Source: Actinophytocola sp036555685 (GTDB taxonomy: Bacteria > Actinomycetota > Actinomycetes > Mycobacteriales > Pseudonocardiaceae). From it: a DNA stretch of 64,000 nucleotides. Positions within the stretch are counted from its first letter, which is position 1. The number at the start of each line of letters is the position of its first letter. Location of the stretch: NCBI RefSeq assembly GCF_036555685.1, contig NZ_DATBKY010000229.1:1-64000 (forward strand), given 5' to 3'. Shown in pieces: positions 16,028-23,974 of this stretch. A program made the translations under genes and the position numbers. Below the pieces are notes generated by a model. It was not told where the DNA came from. It was given only the letters and a program-made list of their open reading frames with translations, and ran no database searches.

Positions 16028-17305
16028 GTGGCCTGGCAGGACGAACTCCGCATGCTCGACGAAGAGCTAGCGTCGGGGCGAATCTCGGCCGATGACTACC
16101 GCTCCCGCCGCGAGCAGATCATGTCGTCCGCGGTGGGCAACCAGCAGGCGGGTGGCGTCACGGTCGGCGAGACGACCACGATGCTGCCGCCGGTCTCCCA
16201 GCAGAACCAGACCACGCAGACGACCCAGGTGAACCAGGGAGCCCAGGGAGCCCAGAGCCCGCAGGGCACCCAGGGAGCGCCGGGCGCCCAGGGCGGCCAG
16301 CAGGGCGAGGACTCAGAGAAGACGCAGATCGTCGCGGCCCCCGACGTCGGGGACCCCGAGCGGACGCAGACCGTCGGCGGCGGCTGGCGGACCACGCCGC
16401 CCATGGACGACGCCGCCAGCCGGACCCAGTTCGTGCCCGGCGTGCCGCCGCAGTCGCGGGCCGGTGGGCAGTTGAGGCCGGCGCCCCCGCCGTCGCCGCC
16501 GGGTGGCTTCCCGCAGCAGGGCCAGTACCAGAACCAGCCGCCGTGGCAGAACGAGGAGGAGCTCGCCCCGCCGTGGGCCGGGCAGGAGTTCCCGCCGCTC
16601 GCCGCCACCGGCACGCCGGACTGGTCGCGCCAGGGCCCGGAGGTCTTCGGCGACGAGAAGAAGTCCAACGGCCTGAAGATCTTCGGCATCATCGCGATCG
16701 TGGTGGTCCTGCTCGGCATCGCCGCGGGTGCGTACTTCCTGTTCGGCCGGGGCGACAACAAGCAGAACACCGCCGACCCGACCAACGAGCAGCAGCAGAA
16801 CCCACCGCCCGCGACGTCCGAGGCGCCGTCCACGACGCAGACGCCGGAGGGCCCCATCGCGGAGCTGCCCGGCGACGTGTCCGACATGAAGGACGTCGAC
16901 ACGTTCGCCAAGGTCGTGGCGCTGAACTACCTGGACAAGCAGGAGATCAAGATCTACCAGAACACCGGCGCCACGAAGGCGCAGATCGCGATCTCCACCG
17001 AGAACGACGTCCAGCTCATCGTGCTCGTCACCGACCAGAAGAGCCCGGCGGCCGCGGTCAAGGCCCGCAACCAGCTCGACACGCTGCAGCGCAAGTTCAA
17101 GCTGGCCAAGGTCTCCTCCTCGCAGGCCGGCGTGCTGACCGGCCTGAACGACAAGGCGAGCCGCGGCCCGATCTACCGGGCGCACTACGCGTCCGGCAAC
17201 CAGGTCGTCCGGGTGCAGGCGCAGGGCCAGGACAAGCAGGCCGTCACGGAGGCGTTCAACGAGCTCCTCGACGCGCAGCTCGAACGGCTACCCGCGGATG
17301 GCTGA
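16028..17305 (+). CDS. SHOCT-like membrane-anchored protein with disordered middle (paralog 2)
   Basis: A 425-residue paralog of the previous protein: the same N-terminal helix (LRMLDEELASGRISADDYRSR), a Gln/Gly/Pro-rich linker with a collagen-like GAQG/GTQG run, one membrane helix (about 216-238) and an extracytoplasmic domain (DVQLIVLVTDQKSPAAAVKARNQL and following). GTG 16028 has a GGGAG site. Its end overlaps the next gene by 8 bp, so it is transcribed with the large transferase. Function unknown; position suggests a scaffold or sensor of the glycan machinery. Confidence 0.75.
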   Translation: MAWQDELRMLDEELASGRISADDYRSRREQIMSSAVGNQQAGGVTVGETTTMLPPVSQQNQTTQTTQVNQGAQGAQSPQGTQGAPGAQGGQQGEDSEKTQIVAAPDVGDPERTQTVGGGWRTTPPMDDAASRTQFVPGVPPQSRAGGQLRPAPPPSPPGGFPQQGQYQNQPPWQNEEELAPPWAGQEFPPLAATGTPDWSRQGPEVFGDEKKSNGLKIFGIIAIVVVLLGIAAGAYFLFGRGDNKQNTADPTNEQQQNPPPATSEAPSTTQTPEGPIAELPGDVSDMKDVDTFAKVVALNYLDKQEIKIYQNTGATKAQIAISTENDVQLIVLVTDQKSPAAAVKARNQLDTLQRKFKLAKVSSSQAGVLTGLNDKASRGPIYRAHYASGNQVVRVQAQGQDKQAVTEAFNELLDAQLERLPADG

Positions 17306-20300
17306 TTCGGGGGGATCGGGGGGCGCGGCCGGAGAGTTCGCCGGCACGGTCGCGGGCACAATCGTCGCGCGCAACTACGTGCCGGCCGCGCGCGTGCTCG
17401 CCGACTCGTACGTGCGGCACCATCCGGGTGCGGAGTTCGCCGTCCTGGTGATCGACGCCGAGGAGGACGAGCTCGCCGAGCTGACGTCGGCGGTGCCGGG
17501 CATCCGCTTCCTCGGCCCGGACGACATCGACCTCGACCCGAGCGAGTTCGGCCGGATGGCGCTGGCCTACACGGTCACCGAGCTCTGCACCGCGGTGAAG
17601 CCGTGGCTGCTGCGCACGCTCCTCGCCGACCACCCGGTGGCGATCTACCTCGACCCGGACATCGAGGTCTTCGCGCCGTTCGCCGGCGAAGTCGCCCGAC
17701 GGGCGGGCGAGCACGCGATCGTGCTCACCCCGCACGTGCTGGAGCCGATGCCGCGCGACGGGCTGCGGCCGAGCGAGGCCGACATCATGGCCTCCGGCGT
17801 GTTCAACCTCGGCTTCATCGGGGTCTCTCGGGACGCCGCGCAGTTCCTCGCGTTCTGGGCGGACCGGCTGCGCCAGGACGCCATCTCGTCGGTCACCGAG
17901 CAGCTGTTCACCGACCAGCGCTGGGTCGACAACGTGCCGGCGCTGTTCGACCACACGGTGATCGACGACCCGGGCTACAACGTCGCGTACTGGAACGTCT
18001 ACCAGCGCCCGCTCGCCAGGGACGGCGAAGCGGTCACGGCGGCCGGCCGGCCCGTGCGGTTCGTGCACTTCAGCGGCTACCGGCCGGAGAAGCCGTGGCT
18101 CGCGTCCACGCACTATGCCGACAAGCCGCGCGTGCTGCTGTCCGAGTACCCGGTGCTGGCCGAGCTCCTCGCCGGCTACCGCGCGAAGCTCGCCGACGCC
18201 GGCTACCGGCAGGCGCTCGAGGACATCCCGTACCGGTGGAACACGCTCCCCGACGGGACCTACGTGCCACCGGCCCTGCGCCGTGCGTACCGGCAGGCCT
18301 GGGTCGACTCCGAGCGCGAGAAGACGCCCGCGCCGCCCAACCCGTTCCGCGGCGACACCGCCGACGACCTGCTGGCCTGGGCCACCGCCCCGGCGACCCC
18401 GGCGCAGGAGCACGCCGGGCTGAGCCGCTGGGCGTACGCGCTCTGGCTCTCCCGCGTGGACCTCCGGCAGGCCTACCCGGACCCGCTGCACGCGGACGCC
18501 GAGGGCTACCGGCACTGGTGCCGCACGTCCGGGGTCAACGAGCGCGAGCTGCCGGCGGACGCCGTCGCGGTCCGGCCGGCGGCCGAGCCCGTGCCGGTGT
18601 CCGACGAGCTCGGCGCGAACGTGCTCGGCTACCTCACCGCCGAGCTCGGCGTCGGCGAGATGGGCCGGCTCGTGCACGACGCGGTCGTCGCGAGCGGGGT
18701 CCCGGTGGCCACCGCGGTCGAGGAGACGACCGTGGCCAACCGCACGTCGCACCCGCTGCCGGCGGACGCGTCGCCGGGGGACCCGCGCTACGGCGTCAGC
18801 GTGCTCGTGGTCAACGCCGACATGACCGCGCAGACCCTGCGGCTGCACCCGGACCTCGGCCGCGACCGGTACGTGGTCGGCGTGTGGTCGTGGGAGCTCG
18901 CGGAGTTCCCGCCCACGATGCACCCGGCGTTCGGCCAGGTCGACGAGATCTGGACGATCAGCGACTTCTGCGCCGCGGCCATCGCCGCGCACTCGCCGGT
19001 TCCCGTGCACCGCATCCCGGTGCCGGTTCGCGACCCGCTCGCCGGTCGCGCGCCCGAGCCGCGGACCCCGGACGGCGTCACCCGGTTCCTGTTCGTCTTC
19101 GACCACAACAGCATCTTCGAGCGCAAGAACCCGCTCGCCGCCATCGAGGCGTTCACCACGGCATTCCCCGAACGGACGGACGTCCGGCTCGTGCTCAAGA
19201 CGATCAACGCCGGCAAGCACCCCGGCGACAGCGAGCGGCTGCGCATGGCGGTCGCGCGCGACGAGCGCATCGAGCTGATCGAGGGGTACCTCTCCGCCGA
19301 CGAGGTGGCCAGGCTCTTCGCCTCGGCCGACGGCTACCTGTCGCTGCACCGCAGCGAGGGCTTCGGGCTCACGGTCGCCGAGGCGATGGCCCACGGCCTG
19401 CCGGTCGTCGCGACGGACTACGGCGGCACGAGCGAGTTCCTGACCGCCGAGACCGGCTGGCCGATCCCGTACCGGCTGGTCGACGTCGGCCCCGGCAACG
19501 AGCCGTACCCGCGTGACGCGCAGTGGGCCGAGCCGGACGTGGCCGCCGCCGCGGCCGCGCTCCGCGAGATCGCCGGCGACCCGAAGCGGGCGCTCGAGCG
19601 TGGCGCGGCCGCCCGCAAGCACGTGCTCGCCACCCGCACGCTCGCCGAGGCCGCCGAGTGGGCCCGCACCCGGATCGAGACGGCACACACCACGTGGCGG
19701 CAGCGACACCAGGCCGGCACGCGGCCGGACCAGCTCGTGCCGCTCGACCGCAGCCGCGAGGCCTTGCGGTGGCGGGCGGACCCGTCGGCGAGCAGCAAGG
19801 TCCCGATGGCGTCGGCGCTGCGCCGCGGCGTGCTGCGCATGCTCGACCACTACGACCACCACCAGCGCACCGTGCTCGGCGAGCTGATGAACGGCGTGGC
19901 GGAGAGCGTCACCCAGCTCGCCGCCGGGCAGCAGGCGCTGAGCGAGCGGCTCGACCGCCTCGAGCACGGGCTGACCACGAGCAAGCAGGCGCACCAGCAG
20001 CTGAGCGAGGACGTGGCCCGCCTGCCGGGCGAGATGGACCGGCGGATCGGTGCCCAGGCCAACAGCCTCGGCGAGCGGATCGCCGAGTTCGAGCACGAGA
20101 TCACCCGCATGTTCCACGAGCGCGCGGAGTGGATGGCCGCGATCGAGGGCGCCACGAGCGAGCTCGCCAGCGAGGTGCCGCTGCTGCGGACCGGGCTGCT
20201 GCGCCACCACGAGCTGGTCAACCCGGCCCCGGCCGGCGGCGAGGCCAGCGAGACCGTGGTCAGCGATGCCGGCCCGCTGCGGCTGCCGGCCGAGGACACC

Positions 20301-21047
20301 GTCGTGCTGCCGTGGCTGCGCCGCTACGGCACTTGGGAGGTCGACGAGGCGCGGCTGATCGACCTGCTGCTCCCCCGCGGCGGCACGTTCGTCGACATCG
20401 GCGCGCACGTCGGCTACTTCACCGTCCGGGCGCTGCGCCGGGTGGGCGCGGACGGCCGCGTGGTGGCGGCCGAGCCGTGGCAGCGGGTTCGCGACCTGCT
20501 CGCGCTCAACGTGTCCGCCAACGTCCCGCCGGACGTGGCCGAGGCGCTCACCGTGGTCCCGGCGGCCGCGTGGCACGCCGACGGGCCGCTGCGCCTCGCG
20601 CTCGCCGACGACGGCAACAGCGGCGACAACCGGGTCGACCCGGCCGGGCCGCTGGAGATCGACGGCGTCCGGCTCGACGCCCTGCCGGCACTCGCCGGCC
20701 GCAAGGTCGACGTGGTCAAGTGCGACGCGCAGGGCCGGGACCACCTCGCGCTGTCCGGCCTCACCGGGGTGTTCGACGTGCACCGCCCGCACGCGCTGGT
20801 CGAGTTCTGGCCGGCCGCGATCGCGGATCTGGGCGACGACCCGGTGACCGTGCTCGACACCTACCGCGCGTGGGGCTACCGGCCGATTCCGGTCGACGCG
20901 GCCGTCGTCGACGGGCTCGAGGCGGCCGGCGGGGCGGCCGCGGCCCGCACGTTCGACCCCGGCCCCGAGCGGTCGGCCAAGGAGCTGATCGAGGCCGCCG
21001 TCGCCACCGGCGAAGGCTTCCTCACGTTGTGGCTGCGTCCGGCATGA
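17298..21047 (+). CDS. Large fused glycosyltransferase - glycosyltransferase - FkbM methyltransferase
   Basis: A 1249-residue cytoplasmic protein with four parts. (1) Residues about 15-300: a GT-A-like transferase with a YLDPDIE metal site (D119, D121) and a GVFNLGFIG segment. (2) About 435-800: a GT4/GT-B transferase with the SEGFGLTVAEAMAHG signature (E-x7-E) and VVATDYGGTSEF. (3) About 855-960: a heptad-rich coiled coil. (4) About 995-1235: an FkbM methyltransferase with VDIGAHVGYFT and a DVVKCDAQG strand. Such proteins build and methyl-cap a sugar chain. It starts 8 bp inside the previous gene and its stop overlaps the next ATG as ATGA. Both transferase sites look intact. Confidence 0.85.
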   Translation: MADSGGSGGAAGEFAGTVAGTIVARNYVPAARVLADSYVRHHPGAEFAVLVIDAEEDELAELTSAVPGIRFLGPDDIDLDPSEFGRMALAYTVTELCTAVKPWLLRTLLADHPVAIYLDPDIEVFAPFAGEVARRAGEHAIVLTPHVLEPMPRDGLRPSEADIMASGVFNLGFIGVSRDAAQFLAFWADRLRQDAISSVTEQLFTDQRWVDNVPALFDHTVIDDPGYNVAYWNVYQRPLARDGEAVTAAGRPVRFVHFSGYRPEKPWLASTHYADKPRVLLSEYPVLAELLAGYRAKLADAGYRQALEDIPYRWNTLPDGTYVPPALRRAYRQAWVDSEREKTPAPPNPFRGDTADDLLAWATAPATPAQEHAGLSRWAYALWLSRVDLRQAYPDPLHADAEGYRHWCRTSGVNERELPADAVAVRPAAEPVPVSDELGANVLGYLTAELGVGEMGRLVHDAVVASGVPVATAVEETTVANRTSHPLPADASPGDPRYGVSVLVVNADMTAQTLRLHPDLGRDRYVVGVWSWELAEFPPTMHPAFGQVDEIWTISDFCAAAIAAHSPVPVHRIPVPVRDPLAGRAPEPRTPDGVTRFLFVFDHNSIFERKNPLAAIEAFTTAFPERTDVRLVLKTINAGKHPGDSERLRMAVARDERIELIEGYLSADEVARLFASADGYLSLHRSEGFGLTVAEAMAHGLPVVATDYGGTSEFLTAETGWPIPYRLVDVGPGNEPYPRDAQWAEPDVAAAAAALREIAGDPKRALERGAAARKHVLATRTLAEAAEWARTRIETAHTTWRQRHQAGTRPDQLVPLDRSREALRWRADPSASSKVPMASALRRGVLRMLDHYDHHQRTVLGELMNGVAESVTQLAAGQQALSERLDRLEHGLTTSKQAHQQLSEDVARLPGEMDRRIGAQANSLGERIAEFEHEITRMFHERAEWMAAIEGATSELASEVPLLRTGLLRHHELVNPAPAGGEASETVVSDAGPLRLPAEDTVVLPWLRRYGTWEVDEARLIDLLLPRGGTFVDIGAHVGYFTVRALRRVGADGRVVAAEPWQRVRDLLALNVSANVPPDVAEALTVVPAAAWHADGPLRLALADDGNSGDNRVDPAGPLEIDGVRLDALPALAGRKVDVVKCDAQGRDHLALSGLTGVFDVHRPHALVEFWPAAIADLGDDPVTVLDTYRAWGYRPIPVDAAVVDGLEAAGGAAAARTFDPGPERSAKELIEAAVATGEGFLTLWLRPA

Positions 21048-22783
21048 CCGACGGTCCGGCCGACGGCAGGACGGGCACGGTCGCCGAGGATCGGCCGCCC
21101 GTGCCGGCGGCGGCGGACCAGCCGGTCACCGAGCCGGCCCGCCCGCCGTGGCGGCCGACCACCAGACTGCTCGCCCGGCTGCTCGAGGTCCTCGCCGTCA
21201 TCCCGGTGATCACCACGCTGCTCGAGGTGCTCGCCGGGCAGCGGCTGCAGTACACCGACTACTGGTACGTGCTGCTGCGGATCACGAACCCGGACGGCTC
21301 GCTGCACATCGCCGGCATGCGGGTGCTGCAGAACGAGCACCCGCTGATGCTGCCGTCGTTCCTCTACTGGCTTGACGCCCGGCTCGCCGACGGCGACAAC
21401 CGGATCCTCGGCGTCCTCGTCGTGCTGATCGCGGCGCTGACCGTGCTGCTGCTGCGGTTCGCGCTGCCGAAGTCGCTGCCGCCGCTGCTTCGGGCCGGCA
21501 TCGTGGTCGCCGCGTCCCTGCTCGTGTTCAGCCCGCACGGCCTGCACAACTTCGTCCGCGCGATGAGCGGCTCGGCCTGGCTCACCGCGAACCTGCTGGT
21601 CATCGGCGCGCTGCTGCTGGCATACCACCGCAAGTGGTGGCTCGCGTGGCTGCTCGGGCTGCTGGCGTGCATGAGCTACGGCACCGCGTTCGCCGTCTGG
21701 CCCGCGTTCGCGCTGATGGCCACGCTCGGCCGGGAGGCGTGGTGGAAGCGGCTGGTGCCGCTCGGCGTCGGCGTGCTCGTAGTGCTGACGTGGATCGGCC
21801 TGAAGCCGGCCGTCGACCCCGGCGGCACGCCCACCAACGACCTCGCCAGCCTGCTGTACACGTGGTTCGCGGTCGTCGGTCACCTGTGGACCTCGGAGAG
21901 CTCGGGTGTGGCGGTGCTCGCGGGCGTGGCCGTCGTCGGCATCTACTGCTGGCTCGCCACCACGACCGTCGGGCGGGACCGGTCGCTGCGGTTCTGGTGG
22001 GCGCTCGCGCTGCACGCGTTCGTCGCCAGCGCCATGATCGCGGCGGCCCGGATCGACTTCGGCTCGGACTTCGGCCTGTCCAGCCGGTACACGTCGCTGT
22101 CGGTGCTGATGGCCGTGCCCGCGATCGTGCTGCTGGCCGTCTACATGCACCGCGTCCTGGGCGAGCGGGCGCAGAAGCTCGCGATCGGGGTGCTCGCGAT
22201 CGGCCTGCTCGGCTACACGCTCGGCTCGCCGGCGGCGGCCACGATCCGCTCGCAGAACTCCGAGCACCAGCTCGAGGGCATCGCCCTGCGCGCCGGGCTC
22301 GGCGACTCGTATGGTGCCACGCTGCCGCCGGCGAAGGCGCTCGTGCCGCGGCTGAAGGCGATGGGCCACTACCCGTTCTCCGACACGTTCACGCTCGGCT
22401 GCGGCGGTCCGGAGCTCGGCTCGACGATCGACATGAACGCGATGACGCCGCTCCCGCCGGCCGACTCACGCAACCCGCGGCAGGCGGCCGGCTCGGTCGA
22501 CGACATCGAGAGCAAGAACGACGCGGTGATCATCCGCGGCTGGGCGACCGGCGTCGCGGACCCGGTGCGATGCGCGCTCGTGGTCGACCCGCGGGGCAAG
22601 GTCACCGGCGGCGGGCTCACCCACCTCGCCCGCCCGGACGTGACGAACCGCCTGTCCGGGATCAAGCCGGACGTCGGCTTCTCGGTGATCGCCCCGCACG
22701 AGGCAGCCGGCCGCGTCGTCATCATCCTGAGCAGCGGCTCGATGCGCTGGCTCGAACCCAAGGCGCCCGATTCGGGAAAGTAA
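21044..22783 (+). CDS. Polytopic membrane protein, probable GT-C type glycosyltransferase (paralog 2)
   Basis: A 579-residue paralog of the protein at 8641, aligning from the first helix to the C-terminus. The loop motifs TDYWY (D72) and QNEHP (96-100), the DARLADGDNR stretch, the GLSSRY segment and the C-terminal GCGGPELGS and RGWATG motifs are all kept. The N-terminal 45 residues differ and are proline-rich. The ATG overlaps the stop of the large transferase (ATGA), so it is translationally coupled. Two copies in one cluster suggest two different linkages or acceptors. Confidence 0.75.
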   Translation: MTDGPADGRTGTVAEDRPPVPAAADQPVTEPARPPWRPTTRLLARLLEVLAVIPVITTLLEVLAGQRLQYTDYWYVLLRITNPDGSLHIAGMRVLQNEHPLMLPSFLYWLDARLADGDNRILGVLVVLIAALTVLLLRFALPKSLPPLLRAGIVVAASLLVFSPHGLHNFVRAMSGSAWLTANLLVIGALLLAYHRKWWLAWLLGLLACMSYGTAFAVWPAFALMATLGREAWWKRLVPLGVGVLVVLTWIGLKPAVDPGGTPTNDLASLLYTWFAVVGHLWTSESSGVAVLAGVAVVGIYCWLATTTVGRDRSLRFWWALALHAFVASAMIAAARIDFGSDFGLSSRYTSLSVLMAVPAIVLLAVYMHRVLGERAQKLAIGVLAIGLLGYTLGSPAAATIRSQNSEHQLEGIALRAGLGDSYGATLPPAKALVPRLKAMGHYPFSDTFTLGCGGPELGSTIDMNAMTPLPPADSRNPRQAAGSVDDIESKNDAVIIRGWATGVADPVRCALVVDPRGKVTGGGLTHLARPDVTNRLSGIKPDVGFSVIAPHEAAGRVVIILSSGSMRWLEPKAPDSGK

Positions 22784-22825
22784 CCAACCGGCTGTCCGGT
22801 CGTTGATCCTCTGGAACCGCGGATA

Positions 22826-22845
22826 TTGACGCACTCCGGCGTCAA
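22826..22845. promoter_or_regulatory. Inverted repeat upstream of the first acyltransferase gene
   Basis: TTGACGC, six bases, GCGTCAA: a perfect 7-bp inverted repeat in the 80-bp gap between the GT-C-like paralog and the acyltransferase, 18 bases before its start. The first arm also looks like a -35 box. It could be a hairpin or an operator. Confidence 0.3.
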
Positions 22846-22863
22846 CAGAACAGCAGGTACCGG

Positions 22864-23955
22864 ATGGCGACGCAGGTTGTGCCGGCAGCCGGGTCGGGGC
22901 AGGTGGCCGGGTCACACGACCGGCTGGTCAGTCTCGACCTCGTTCGTGTGCTCGCGGTCGTCCTCGTCCTCTACACACAGCTGGCCTCGTGGTTCCGGGC
23001 GAACGCCGAGCCGCTCGGCGCGAGCTCGGTGATCGACGACTTCCTCGTCACGCCGCTGCGCCTGGACGCCGACCTCCGCTTCTTCGGTGCCGCCCTGATC
23101 TTCGTGGTGACCGGGTTCCTCGCCGGGCACAGCGCGGCCCGGCGAAGCCTCGGCGAGTTCGGGGTGCGGCGCCTGCTGCGCGTGTTCCCGCCGCTGTGGG
23201 CCGCGGTCCTGCTGGCGTGGGCGCTGGTCGCGCTCGGCCGGCCGGCGGTGCCGCGCGCGGACGGCGCCCGGGCCGGCGACCTGCTGGCCGGCCTCGGGCT
23301 GGCGAACTACTTCCAGTCGCCGTCGGTCGCCCTGGTTGGCGCGGCCTGGACGCTGCTGCCGGTCCTCGCGGTGTACGTGCTGGTGGCGGCACTGCTGCCG
23401 GTGTTCCGGCGCAACCCGTGGCTCGTGGTCGCCGTCCAGATCACGGTCTTCTCGGTGCTGCTGTCGATCATGCCGAACATCGACGCGGTCGCTGCCGAGG
23501 CGGGCGGGGTGATCGGCGCGTACGGCACGGCGGTCGTGCTGGGCGAGGTGATCTGGCTGGTGTGGTCGGGCCACTCGCCCATGTGGGCAGCCGGCTGCCT
23601 CGGCGTCGCCTGCTGGGTCGTGTTCGCCTGGGCCGACCGGCTCGGCTACCACGGCGGCACGGCCTACCCGCTCGCGCTCGCGTACTCGTTCCTGCTCGTC
23701 GTGGCCGCCGTCCAGCTCGGCGACGTCGCCCGGTTCGCGGCGGCCGACTACCTGGCGCGCCGGAGCTACGGGATCCTGCTGACCCACCAGGCGGTCACCG
23801 CGGCCGTGCTGGCCGCGCTCGCCGGGCACGTGCACTCCGCGCTCGCCGCCGCGGCCGCGGTCCTCGCGACCCTCGCGGCGGCCGAGCTGGTGCACCGCGT
23901 GGCCGAGCGGCCGGCGGCGTGGGTCGCTGACCGGTTCGGCCGGGTGGCCTCGTGA
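22864..23955 (+). CDS. Acyltransferase-3 family membrane protein with altered catalytic histidine
   Basis: A 363-residue protein with about ten membrane helices and acyltransferase-3 hallmarks: the first-helix motif LDLVRVLAVVLVLY and the RRLLRVFPPLW loop. In the first helix the position of the usual catalytic histidine holds glutamine (YTQ, Q39), whereas the neighbouring homolog has YSH. The family transfers acyl groups to extracytoplasmic sugars through that histidine, so this copy may be inactive or have another role. It resembles the next protein also around ANYF and AWTL. Confidence 0.8.
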   Translation: MATQVVPAAGSGQVAGSHDRLVSLDLVRVLAVVLVLYTQLASWFRANAEPLGASSVIDDFLVTPLRLDADLRFFGAALIFVVTGFLAGHSAARRSLGEFGVRRLLRVFPPLWAAVLLAWALVALGRPAVPRADGARAGDLLAGLGLANYFQSPSVALVGAAWTLLPVLAVYVLVAALLPVFRRNPWLVVAVQITVFSVLLSIMPNIDAVAAEAGGVIGAYGTAVVLGEVIWLVWSGHSPMWAAGCLGVACWVVFAWADRLGYHGGTAYPLALAYSFLLVVAAVQLGDVARFAAADYLARRSYGILLTHQAVTAAVLAALAGHVHSALAAAAAVLATLAAAELVHRVAERPAAWVADRFGRVAS

Positions 23956-23974
23956 GCGAGCTTGCGAGCGAACC

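Noticed and set aside
17256..20792. An 1178-residue open frame on the minus strand
   Set aside because: It is antisense to the large transferase, with Arg/Val/Gly/Asp-rich sequence and no motif; high third-position GC opens such frames automatically.
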